Below are positions 53,601-61,670 of a stretch of DNA of 64,000 nt, piece by piece. The DNA is from an uncultured Chloroflexota bacterium. Its GTDB lineage: Bacteria; Chloroflexota; Limnocylindria; Limnocylindrales; CSP1-4. The notes under the pieces are model-generated. The model was given only the letters and a program-made list of their open reading frames with translations, was not told where the DNA came from and did no database searches. The DNA is taken from the NCBI GenBank assembly GCA_903822495.1, contig CAIJPD010000031.1, forward strand, positions 62,001 to 126,000, given 5' to 3'. The translations under genes and the position numbers were made by a program. Numbering within the stretch: the first letter of the stretch is position 1; every line of letters begins with the position of its first letter.

Positions 53601-53846
53601 CTACGCCCCGTCCTCGAGGTAGCCGATGGGCTGGCCGACCGCGACCTCGGCGCCCACCCCGTGGACGATCTCGATGAGCGTGCCGGAGGCCGTGGCCTCC
53701 ATGTCGACCGTCGACTTGTCGGTCTCGATCTCGGCGATCACCTGGCCGCGCTCGACACGGTCACCGACCTGCTTGAGCCAGCCCGCGATCTTGCCGGTCT
53801 CCATGTCATAGCCGAGCCGCGGCATCTCGACGGCGATCCGAGCCAT
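53601..53846 (-). CDS. Stand-alone lipoyl-domain protein
   Basis: An 81-residue biotinyl/lipoyl carrier domain. VEMPRLGYDMETGKIAGWLK leads to the lipoylation site Lys at about 43 in EIETDKSTVDMEA, and the domain closes with GVGAEVAVGQPIGYLED just before the stop. It is a full single domain and nothing more. GGAGG lies 5 bases before the ATG and a TATCAT hexamer (53882-53887, minus strand) about 40 bases upstream. It serves as swinging arm for the E2 catalytic protein and the divergent E1 genes. The stop is TAG in sound sequence context. Confidence 0.88.
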   Translation of the reverse strand: MARIAVEMPRLGYDMETGKIAGWLKQVGDRVERGQVIAEIETDKSTVDMEATASGTLIEIVHGVGAEVAVGQPIGYLEDGA

Positions 53847-54081
53847 CCGGTCCTCCGGGAGTTGAGCGAACGAAGGCCGTCATGATACGTGGCGAGTCCG
53901 ACCCGAACCGCTGGGTGCGCCGGGCCAGTCCCGGCCGAGGCTCCCGCGCCCCGCGCGCCCGTTCGCGCACCGGTTCGAATTGACTGGGGGACGCCGTCGA
54001 TGACACCATCACGCGGGCGGTCGGCGCGACGCCCCTGTCACGACCGTGATCTCCTCCCCGCCGTCGCCATCGGAGCCATTG
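53847..54081. promoter_or_regulatory. Divergent promoter region, split E2 / E1
   Basis: A 235-base gap between the lipoyl-protein gene (minus) and E1 alpha (plus). It must hold both promoters; the only hexamer noted is TATCAT on the minus strand (53882-53887). No dyad of note. GGAG at 54072-54075 is the E1 alpha ribosome binding site. Confidence 0.3.
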
Positions 54082-55056
54082 ATGAGCCTGCGCGAACCTG
54101 ACGCCGATACACGCCGGTCCTGGTTCTCGACCATGCTCCGGATCCGCGCCTTCGAGGACCGGATCCAGGAGCTGTTCATGAGCGGCGCGATCGGCGGGAC
54201 GACGCACCTGTGCCAGGGCCAGGAGGCGGTCTCGGTGGGCTCCATCGGCGCGATGGAGCCAGGCGACGTCCAGACCAACACCTATCGCGGCCACGGCGAG
54301 GCCCTGGCGCTGGGCATGGCGCCCGAGACGGCGTTCGCCGAGCTGATGGGCAAGGCCACGGGCGGCTCGGGCGGGGTCGGCGGCTCGATGCACCTGATCG
54401 ATTTCTCGAAGGGCAACATCGGCGCCAATGCCATCGTCGGCGCGGGCATGCCGATCGCCCTGGGGGCCGCGGTCGGCTTCCAGATGCAGCAGCGCCCCAA
54501 CGTGGCGCTCTCGTTCTTCGGGGATGGTGCCATCAACATCGGGACCTTCCACGAGGCCCTCAACATGGCCTCCCTGTGGCAGGCACCGGTCGTGTTCATC
54601 ATCACCAACAACCTGTACGGCGAGTACTCGCCGATTGGCAGCACGACCTCGGGCGGACCTGATCTCGCGCGCCGCGCCGATCCGTACGGCATGCCTGGTG
54701 TCAGCGTCGATGGCCAGGACATCGACGTCGTCCATGCCGCCGTGAGCGCGGCCGTGGAGCGTGCCCGGGGTGGGGGAGGGCCCAGCCTCCTCGAGATGAA
54801 GACGTACCGGTACCGCGGCCATTCGCGATCGGATCCGGCCAAGTACCGACCGGCCGGCGAGCTGGAGGCCTGGAAGGAGCGCGACCCCATCGACATCCTG
54901 GGCCGCCGACTGGCCGCCGACGGGATCCTGTCAGCCGAGGACCAGGTTGGCCTCCGCGCTGCGATCCAGGCCGAGATCGACGGCGCCGCCGAGCGCGCGA
55001 CCGCAGCCCCCTATCCCACCCTCGAGGAGACGAGCTCGTATGTCTACGCTGACTGA
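54082..55056 (+). CDS. 2-oxoacid dehydrogenase E1 alpha subunit
   Basis: ThDP-dependent E1 alpha, 324 residues, of the acetoin/pyruvate/branched-chain family. Landmarks are MLRIRAFEDRIQELFMSG, THLCQGQEAVSVG, NTYRGHGEALALG, GGVGGSMHLIDFSKGNIGANAIVG, and the ThDP-Mg motif GDGAINIGTFHEALNMA ending ITNN; the YRGHSRSDPAKYR phosphorylation loop follows. THLCQGQEA and the short length resemble AcoA (acetoin dehydrogenase). The ATG at 54082 is chosen for GGAG 6 bases upstream; a GTG at 54046 is in frame. Overlaps E1 beta by 17 bases. Confidence 0.9.
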   Translation: MSLREPDADTRRSWFSTMLRIRAFEDRIQELFMSGAIGGTTHLCQGQEAVSVGSIGAMEPGDVQTNTYRGHGEALALGMAPETAFAELMGKATGGSGGVGGSMHLIDFSKGNIGANAIVGAGMPIALGAAVGFQMQQRPNVALSFFGDGAINIGTFHEALNMASLWQAPVVFIITNNLYGEYSPIGSTTSGGPDLARRADPYGMPGVSVDGQDIDVVHAAVSAAVERARGGGGPSLLEMKTYRYRGHSRSDPAKYRPAGELEAWKERDPIDILGRRLAADGILSAEDQVGLRAAIQAEIDGAAERATAAPYPTLEETSSYVYAD

Positions 55057-56071
55057 ACCCGCCTTGGCGGCCGTGCCGGCGGCCGGGGCGGCGGGCATCG
55101 TGGAGCTCACCTACCGCGATGCGATCAACGCCGCACTCCGCGACTCGATGACGGACGACGCCCGGGTGCTCCTGATGGGCGAGGACGTCGGGGCGGATGG
55201 CGGCGTCTTCAAGACCAACAGCGGCCTGATCGAGGACTTCGGGCCGGCGCGGATCCGCAACACGCCCATCTGCGAGAACGCGTTCGTCGGCGTCGCGCTG
55301 GGCATGAGCCTGGTGGGCCTGCGGCCGGTCGTCGAGATCATGTTTGCGGACTTCCTGCCCACCGCCGGTGACGCGATCGTCAACCAGCTACCCAAGTACC
55401 GCTTCATGTCGGGTGGCCAGTGTTCCGTCCCGGTCACCATCCGGGTGATCGGCGGGGGCACGGGCCAGTTCGGCACCCAGCACTCCGCCACCTACGAGAG
55501 CTGGTTCGGCCACCTGCCCGGGCTGCGCGTCGCCACGGCCGCGACGCCGGGGTCCGCGTACTCGCTGCTGCGCGCCGCCATCGCCCACGACAATCCCGTC
55601 ATCGTCTATGAGCACAAGGCGCTCTACGGCCGAAAGGGACCCGTGACCCGGGGCGAGGTCGCCGAGATCGGCAAGGCGCAGGTCCTGCGCACGGGCTCGG
55701 ACGTCACGATCCTGGCGTCGATGCTGATGGTGGAACGCTCGCTGGCCGCGGCGGAGACGCTGGCCGCCGAGGGCATCGCCGCGGAGGTGATCGACCTGCG
55801 CTGGGTCCGCCCAATCGACCTGCCCACCATCCGCGCCTCGGTCGCGCGGACCGGCCGGCTGGTGGTGGCCGAGGAGCAGGTCCACGCCGGAGGCTGGGGC
55901 GCCACGGTGATTTCCGAGCTGACCATGGGCGGGGTCGCGTGGCGGTCCGCCCCGCGTCGCGTGAGCCTCCCGGACGACTATCCCGTCCCGTACTCGCCAC
56001 CGCTCGAGACCCTGATCGTCCCGTCGGCTGCCGGGATCACCGCCGCGGCGCGGTCGGCGGTCGGGCGATGA
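55040..56071 (+). CDS. 2-oxoacid dehydrogenase E1 beta subunit
   Basis: E1 beta, 343 residues, AcoB/PdhB-like. Landmarks are ELTYRDAINAALRDSM, LLMGEDVGADGGVFKTNSGL, RNTPICENAFVGVALGMSL, VEIMFADFLPTAGDAIVNQLPKYRFM and GGTGQFGTQHSATYESWFGH; the transketolase C-terminal domain ends with VAEEQVHAGGWGATVISEL. It overlaps E1 alpha at its start and an enolase-family gene at its end (ATGA). Together with E1 alpha, the lipoyl protein and the E2 catalytic protein it makes an E1/E2 system without its own E3; the E3 at 5.4 kb could be shared. Confidence 0.9.
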   Translation: MSTLTEPALAAVPAAGAAGIVELTYRDAINAALRDSMTDDARVLLMGEDVGADGGVFKTNSGLIEDFGPARIRNTPICENAFVGVALGMSLVGLRPVVEIMFADFLPTAGDAIVNQLPKYRFMSGGQCSVPVTIRVIGGGTGQFGTQHSATYESWFGHLPGLRVATAATPGSAYSLLRAAIAHDNPVIVYEHKALYGRKGPVTRGEVAEIGKAQVLRTGSDVTILASMLMVERSLAAAETLAAEGIAAEVIDLRWVRPIDLPTIRASVARTGRLVVAEEQVHAGGWGATVISELTMGGVAWRSAPRRVSLPDDYPVPYSPPLETLIVPSAAGITAAARSAVGR

Positions 56072-57294
56072 CGGAGCCCGAGGCCATGTCGGGCGTCGCG
56101 TCCGGCGTGACTGGCGCCGTCGCGCCCGCCGTCGCGCTCCCCGGCCGGGGAGCCGGGGCGCTGATCATCGAGCGCGTGGAGACCCTGGCGTTGCGCGCCC
56201 CCCTGGGCCGCCGCTACCAGGGCAGCGCGTACAGCATGGACAACCGGTGCACCATCGTGACCCGGCTCTTCACCAGGGACGGACTGGTCTCCGAGGTCTA
56301 CACCGGGGACACCGACATCGAGCAGGCCCTGATCGTCGGCATCATCCACGATGAGCTGGCGCCACGGATCATCGGCCGGAGCGCGGCCGACCCGGAGGGC
56401 GCCTGGCGGGCCATGGAGCCCTCCACCAACGACATCCTGCGCGACCGTGGCCTCGCCCTCCAGGCGATCGCGTGCGTGGACGCGGCGATCTGGGACCTGT
56501 TCGGCCGGGCCGTCGGGGTGCCGCTCCACCGTCTCTGGGGAAGCGTCACCGACACGCTCCCCATCACCGTCATCGGCGGCTACTACCACCTCGTCGGCGA
56601 CGACCTGGGCCGGACGATGGCGAGCTACATCGACGCCGGGTTCGCCGGGGTCAAGTTCAAGGTCGGGGGCCGGAGCCCGATCGAGGACGCTGGGCGCGTC
56701 CGGGCGGCCCGGGAGGCCCTCGGGCCGGGCGCGGCGCTGATGATCGACGCCAACCAGGGCTATGACCGGGCGCAGGCGGTGGAGTTGGGCAGGCTGGTCT
56801 CGGATCTGGGCATCCGCTGGTTCGAGGAGCCCTGTCGCTGGACCAACGACCGGCGCTGGATGCGGGACGTCCGGTACCAGACGGGGATTCCGGTCTGCGC
56901 CGGCCAGAGCGAAACCACCCTGCGCGGCATCCGTGACCTCATCGTGGACGGTGCCATCGACGTCTCCAACTTCGACGCCTCGTGGTCCGGGGGTCCCACC
57001 GTCTGGCGGAAAGCCGCCGGAGTGGCCGCGGCCTTCGGCGTGGAGCTTGGTCACCACGAGGAGCCGCAGATCTCAAGCCACCTGCTGGCGAGCGTCCCGG
57101 ATCACGCCTTTGTCGAGTGCTTCGACGAGGACCGCGACCCGTTCTTCTGGCGGCTGACGGACATGTCCAGCCGGGTCAGCGGCGGCCTGTACCGGCTGCC
57201 GGAGCGGCCTGGCTTCGGCATCGAGCTGGACTGGGACTACGTCAACGCCCACACGCTGGACCGTCGGGTCACGGATCGTTCCGCGGGCGACTAG
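56068..57294 (+). CDS. Enolase-superfamily protein (MLE/mandelate racemase type)
   Basis: A 408-residue enolase-superfamily member with the classic double Lys of strand 2 (GVKFKVGGRSP), Mg ligands in LMIDANQGYD (DxN), IRWFEEPCRW and CAGQSETT, and His in ELGHHEEPQISSH. The third ligand is embedded in AGQSE rather than the usual GE, and the HHEE stretch is unusual. About 30 extra residues precede the capping domain. It overlaps E1 beta by ATGA, so an acid-sugar or lactone substrate probably feeds a 2-oxoacid to the dehydrogenase. Racemase and dehydratase remain open. Confidence 0.83.
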   Translation: MTEPEAMSGVASGVTGAVAPAVALPGRGAGALIIERVETLALRAPLGRRYQGSAYSMDNRCTIVTRLFTRDGLVSEVYTGDTDIEQALIVGIIHDELAPRIIGRSAADPEGAWRAMEPSTNDILRDRGLALQAIACVDAAIWDLFGRAVGVPLHRLWGSVTDTLPITVIGGYYHLVGDDLGRTMASYIDAGFAGVKFKVGGRSPIEDAGRVRAAREALGPGAALMIDANQGYDRAQAVELGRLVSDLGIRWFEEPCRWTNDRRWMRDVRYQTGIPVCAGQSETTLRGIRDLIVDGAIDVSNFDASWSGGPTVWRKAAGVAAAFGVELGHHEEPQISSHLLASVPDHAFVECFDEDRDPFFWRLTDMSSRVSGGLYRLPERPGFGIELDWDYVNAHTLDRRVTDRSAGD

Positions 57295-57356
57295 CTGTCG
57301 GCGGTTGGCGCCGTCGCACGCGGCCGCGCGGCGCGTGGTGCGTGGCGCGCCGACAG
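57295..57356 (+). terminator. Nested long stem-loop after enolase-family gene
   Basis: A 9-bp perfect outer stem, CTGTCGGCG (57295-57303) with CGCCGACAG (57348-57356), starts at the first base after the stop. Inside, CACGCG and CGCGTG form an inner stem. It is probably the operon terminator. The following 200 bases, to 57552, show no gene or clear promoter. Confidence 0.45.
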
Positions 57357-57552
57357 ACAGCACGCGCCGCGCCCGACGTCCTGTCCCGGTCGGACGTTCG
57401 GCACTGCGCCGCCCGTGCCGAACGTGTCGTACCCGCGTGCCGGGGGGCACTGGCGATTGGCTGGGGATCACCAGTACATTTGGCGCAGCCCCAAGTCAGC
57501 GCACCGGAACGTCCCCGTCCTGGCATCGGGGCTATCGGACTGGAGTGAGGCC

Positions 57553-58563
57553 ATGAGCCTTCGGCGTTTTGGCGCCCTGGTGGGCGCCTGCATGCTGGTG
57601 TTTGCCTCGGTCGCGTCGGCCTTCGCAAGCGACGAGCGAAAGGCCGAGATCAAGGTCGAGAAGTCGGCCACCACCGTCAGCCTTCCGTTCGGCGGTGGCG
57701 AGGTGACCTTCACCTACGCCGTCACGAACCCCGGCAATGTCGACCTTGGCGACATCGTCGTCCTCGACAACAAGTGCGACGCGCCGGCCTACCTCTCCGG
57801 CGACAGCAATGACGACAGCAAGCTGCAGCACGACGAGATCTGGATCTACCTCTGTACGACCGACGTCGAGGTCACGACGGAGAACGTCGCGACGGCCGCG
57901 GGCTGTCCCATCCAGGGAGAGGCGCGCCATTCCGAGACGTGCGTGACGAATGAGGAGACCGGCTGCCCATCGTTCAACGGCCCTGACAATGACCAGGGGT
58001 GCGTGAAGGACACCGACAAACTGACGGTCGAGGTGAGTGAGTTCGCCATCGCGGTCGACAAGGTCGCGAACCCCACGGCCCTGGCCTTCGGCGGCGGAAC
58101 CGTGGTCTTCACCTACACCCTCACCAACCCGGGCGAGCATGCGCTCGGTGACATCGAGGTCACCGACGACATGTGCTCACCGGTGGCGTACGTCTCCGGC
58201 GATGCCAACGTCGACAGCATCCTGCAGACGAGCGAGACCTGGATCTTCACCTGCACGAAGAGCGTGACCGTGACCGAGACGAACACCGCGACGGCGCACG
58301 GTTGCCAGGTCAAGGAAGACAAGAGCCCGTCCAGCAAGGACTGGAAGCCCGAGTGCGTCTCGGACACCGACCAGGCCACGGTGACGGTCCCGAGCAGCAG
58401 TGGCGGCGTTGGAGGCGTGACGGATGCTCCGACCCTGCCGCCCACGTCGACGATCGTCTCCGGCGCGGGGTCCAGCGACTCGATGACCTGGATCGCCATG
58501 ATGCTGGGACTGTTCGCCGCGGTGACGTTCATCCTCACCCCGCGACTCGGCCGCCGACGCTAG
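57553..58563 (+). CDS. Secreted membrane-anchored DUF11-repeat protein
   Basis: A 336-residue exported protein. Residues 1-26 are a signal peptide (basic MSLRRFG, hydrophobic core, cleavage near SAFASD). Two DUF11-like beta-sandwich repeats follow (about 32-155 and 160-280), each with GGGxVxFTYxxTNPG, a GDI strand, a DxxC-x(6)-SGD loop, and a WIxxC strand whose Cys should bond to the first. A Ser/Gly/Thr-rich spacer leads to one C-terminal TM helix (MTWIAMMLGLFAAVTFIL) and the basic tail GRRR, without an LPxTG. It is likely a surface structural or adhesion protein, unrelated to the metabolic neighbours. Confidence 0.8.
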   Translation: MSLRRFGALVGACMLVFASVASAFASDERKAEIKVEKSATTVSLPFGGGEVTFTYAVTNPGNVDLGDIVVLDNKCDAPAYLSGDSNDDSKLQHDEIWIYLCTTDVEVTTENVATAAGCPIQGEARHSETCVTNEETGCPSFNGPDNDQGCVKDTDKLTVEVSEFAIAVDKVANPTALAFGGGTVVFTYTLTNPGEHALGDIEVTDDMCSPVAYVSGDANVDSILQTSETWIFTCTKSVTVTETNTATAHGCQVKEDKSPSSKDWKPECVSDTDQATVTVPSSSGGVGGVTDAPTLPPTSTIVSGAGSSDSMTWIAMMLGLFAAVTFILTPRLGRRR

Positions 58564-58611
58564 GCGGAGCGATCGACGCCGGACGGCGCCGATCATGATG
58601 GAGCGCTGACT

Positions 58612-58641
58612 GGAGCCCGGGCCCGTGGGGTACCGGGCTCC
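58612..58641. terminator. Bidirectional terminator hairpin
   Basis: GGAGCCCGG (58612-58620) and CCGGGCTCC (58633-58641), perfect 9-bp arms with a 12-base loop, lie in the gap between two convergent genes. No U-run on either side. Nothing else is seen in the 158-base gap. Confidence 0.55.
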
Positions 58642-58721
58642 CTCTCGTGAGAGGCCTCCCCGCGCGCCGCAGGCGCTCGGGCGGCGGCCGGCCTGGCGTC
58701 AAGCCGCCAGGACCACGATGC

Positions 58722-61670
58722 TCAGGCGCCGAGCGACTCCCGGACCTTCGAGATGAGCGCGGTTGACTCCAGCTCCGAGAGCTGGTCCAGCTGCATCACG
58801 CAGCTGAAGCCGTCGACGACCACCGGCCCGCCGCCCGCTCCGTCCACCGCGGCCTGGACCTTGGGCAGCCACTGTTCCTCGCCGATCTTCCGCGAGAGCG
58901 GCTCGTGCTCGGCACGGTAGCCGAACGATCCCGCCAGCCCGCAGCAGCCGGCGTCCAGCATCGTCGGGGCGAAGCCCGCGCGGCGCAGGACCTCGCGGTC
59001 CGCGGCAGGCGTCCCGATCGATCGCCCGTGGCAGTGGGGCTGCACGACGACAGGCGCGGCCACCGCTGGGATGTCGCCGGCGGCCGCCCGCCGCGTTGCC
59101 AGGGCGGCCGCGAACCCCGGCGAGGCGAGCAGATGCTCCGCCGGGCTCCGCGCGAGCGAGGCGAGCACCGTTGCCCGTGGGTCGCCAGCCAGCAGTGACG
59201 GCAGCTCGTCCCGGAACGCGGCGAGGCAGCTTGGCTCCGGGACCACCACCGGGATCCCCCTAGAGGTCCACGGCTCCAGCACGTCGAGCAGGCGGGTCAG
59301 CGTGGCTCGGGCCCGGCCCAGCATGCCGGCGTCGTACAGGGTGCGGCCGCAGCATGCCCACGCGGACGGCACCGCCACCCGGTCGCCGGTCGCCTCCAGC
59401 ACGGCCACGAGGTCATCCGCCACGCCCGGCCGGAACGAATCGGTGAAGGAGTCCGGCCAGACCACCACGCTGGCGGCCATGTCGTCGCGATGAGCGGCAG
59501 CGGTCCGGCCATGCCGGAACGTGGTGCCGGCGAAGTGGGGCGCCGGCCGCGCGGTGGTGATTCCCGCGACCTTTCGGACGACCATCCCCACCCCCGGCAG
59601 ACCCAGGGCGAGGTTGGGCAGCCAGGTGGCGCGCGACAACGCCCGGGCGATCCACGGCAGCAGCGCCAGGGCGACCATGGATCGCGGGCGGATCCGACCC
59701 TCGTAGTAGTGGGACAGGAACTCCGACTTGTAGCTGGCGACGTCCACCCGGGTTGGGCAGTCCGTCAGGCAGCCCTTGCACGACAGGCACAGGTCCAGCG
59801 CCTCGCGGACGTCCTCGTTGCGCCAGGTGGCGGGCGTGGTCTCGCCCTGGAACATCTCCACGAGCAGCTTGGCCCGCCCGCGGGTGGAGTGTCGCTCCTC
59901 GCCCGTCGCGCGGTACGAGGGGCACATGGTCCCGGCGTCGTCGCGCAGGCACTTGCCCACGCCCACGCACCGCTCGGCGCCCGCCTGGAGCGCAGCCCCG
60001 TCGCGGCCGAAGATCGAGACCAGGGCAAGGCCCCCGGCGGCGCGATGGCCCGGCCCGTAGCGCAGGTTGGTGTCCAGCGGAAAGGCGTCTACGCCCTTGC
60101 CCGGGTTCATCCGGCCGCGGGGGTCAAAGACGCTCTTGAACCGGCGGAAGGCCGTCATCAGCTCGGGCCCGTACATCCGCTCCAGGAGCTCTCCGCGCGC
60201 CTGGCCGTCGCCGTGCTCGCCGGAGAGGGAGCCGCCCATGGAGACCACCAGGTCCGCGGCGCGCTCGATGTAGCGGCGGTAGTCGCCCAGCCCCTTCTCC
60301 GACGAGAAGTCGAACGGGTTGCGCGTGTGCACGCAGCCCTGGCCGAAGTGGCCGTACAGCGCCCCCGAGTAGCCAAACTCTGCCCAGAGCGCCGTGAGCG
60401 ACCGCAAGTAGGCGCCCAGGTCCGCCGGGGCGACGGCCGCGTCCTCCCAGCCTTCGAAGTTGTGGGAGCCGTCGGGCGAGATGGCCGTCGCGCCCAGGGC
60501 CGACTCGCGGAGCAGCCAGACCCGCGCCTGCTCATCGCGGTCCGCGAAGCGGCGCCACTCGATTCCGGGCGGCAGCGCCGCGATGAACGCGTCGACGAGC
60601 CCGTCCGCCGTCGCCGGGTCGTCGTCACCAAGCTCGGCGATCAGCCAGCCCTTGCCCGGGGGCAGGAGGCCCATGTGCTCCACGTTGAGCGGCCGGGCGC
60701 GCATCTGCTCCATGAGCGTGACGTCGAAGCCCTCCAGCGCCAGCAGGCGCTCGGCGAGGAGCGACGGCACCGCGTCCGCGGCGACGAAGATGTCCGGGTA
60801 GCCCAGGACGACCAGCCGGCGGTGCTGCGGGCTGTCGATGAGGCGGACCACGGCCTCGGTCACCACGCCGCAGGTCGACTCGCTGCCGACCAGCGCCCGC
60901 GCCACGTGGAAGCCGCGCTCGGGGAGGAGCTCGTCGAGGTTGTACCCGCTCACCCGGCGCGGGATCTGGGGGTAGCGGGCGCGGATCCGGATGGCATGCT
61001 CGGTGGCAATGTCGCGCAGGGCGCCCAGCACCTCCGCCAGGTAGCCGCCGCCGGCTACGGCCGCGTCATAGCCAGACTCGTCGAACGCCCCGACGTCGAT
61101 CGACTCGCCGCCGTAGGTCACCATCGTCAGGCGCTCGACGTTGTCGACGGTCTTGCCCGCGAAGAGGGCGTGGCTCCCGCACGAGTTGTTGCCGATCATC
61201 CCGCCCAGCGTGCACCAGGCGTGCGTGGCCGGGTCCGGGCCGAAGGTGAGCCCGTGCAGCTCGGCGGCGCGGCGGAGGTCGTCGAGGATCACGCCCGGCT
61301 GGACGCGGGCCGTCCGGCCTACCGGGTCCAGTTCCAGGATCCGGTTCATGTGCCGGCGGGTGTCGAGGATGACCGCGACGTTGCAGGCCTGGCCGGCCAG
61401 GCTGGTCCCCGAACCCCGGGCCAGGACCGCCGCGTCGTGCTCGGCACACACGCGCATGGCCGCGACCACGTCGTCGTGATCGAGCGGGAAGACCACCCCC
61501 AGCGGGACCTGGCGGTAGTTCGACGAGTCCGTGGCGTACACGGAGCGGGTGGCTGCGTCGAACCGGACCTCGCCGCGGACGGCCCCGCGCAGGGCCGTCT
61601 CCAGCTGGAGCCGGCCCGGCTCGGTGACCGTTGACCGATCGACCCGCCCGCCGGGCGCGACGAGCGTCAT
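58722..61670 (-). CDS. FAD-linked oxidase / Fe-S fusion dehydrogenase (YdiJ-like)
   Basis: A 982-residue fusion. The N-terminal half is a VAO-type FAD domain (VLARGSGTSLAGQACN, GGMIGNNSCGSHALFAGKTVDN, FGHFGQGCVHTRNPF, SLSGEHGDGQARGELL). The second half is a 4Fe-4S domain (CVGVGKCLRDDAGTMCPSY and LCLSCKGCLTDCP) followed by two CCG-type heterodisulfide-reductase repeats (ACCGRTLYDAG, AGCCGLAGSFGY). This is the layout of YdiJ-type D-2-hydroxyglutarate dehydrogenase and other D-2-hydroxyacid dehydrogenases. The start overlaps the FAH-family stop as ATGA. It oxidises a D-2-hydroxyacid and passes electrons to the quinone pool or another carrier. Confidence 0.88.
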   Translation of the reverse strand: MTLVAPGGRVDRSTVTEPGRLQLETALRGAVRGEVRFDAATRSVYATDSSNYRQVPLGVVFPLDHDDVVAAMRVCAEHDAAVLARGSGTSLAGQACNVAVILDTRRHMNRILELDPVGRTARVQPGVILDDLRRAAELHGLTFGPDPATHAWCTLGGMIGNNSCGSHALFAGKTVDNVERLTMVTYGGESIDVGAFDESGYDAAVAGGGYLAEVLGALRDIATEHAIRIRARYPQIPRRVSGYNLDELLPERGFHVARALVGSESTCGVVTEAVVRLIDSPQHRRLVVLGYPDIFVAADAVPSLLAERLLALEGFDVTLMEQMRARPLNVEHMGLLPPGKGWLIAELGDDDPATADGLVDAFIAALPPGIEWRRFADRDEQARVWLLRESALGATAISPDGSHNFEGWEDAAVAPADLGAYLRSLTALWAEFGYSGALYGHFGQGCVHTRNPFDFSSEKGLGDYRRYIERAADLVVSMGGSLSGEHGDGQARGELLERMYGPELMTAFRRFKSVFDPRGRMNPGKGVDAFPLDTNLRYGPGHRAAGGLALVSIFGRDGAALQAGAERCVGVGKCLRDDAGTMCPSYRATGEERHSTRGRAKLLVEMFQGETTPATWRNEDVREALDLCLSCKGCLTDCPTRVDVASYKSEFLSHYYEGRIRPRSMVALALLPWIARALSRATWLPNLALGLPGVGMVVRKVAGITTARPAPHFAGTTFRHGRTAAAHRDDMAASVVVWPDSFTDSFRPGVADDLVAVLEATGDRVAVPSAWACCGRTLYDAGMLGRARATLTRLLDVLEPWTSRGIPVVVPEPSCLAAFRDELPSLLAGDPRATVLASLARSPAEHLLASPGFAAALATRRAAAGDIPAVAAPVVVQPHCHGRSIGTPAADREVLRRAGFAPTMLDAGCCGLAGSFGYRAEHEPLSRKIGEEQWLPKVQAAVDGAGGGPVVVDGFSCVMQLDQLSELESTALISKVRESLGA

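Noticed and set aside
59490-61634. 714-codon plus-strand open frame
   Set aside because: It is antisense to the FAD/Fe-S dehydrogenase, whose motifs and Cys clusters are convincing.
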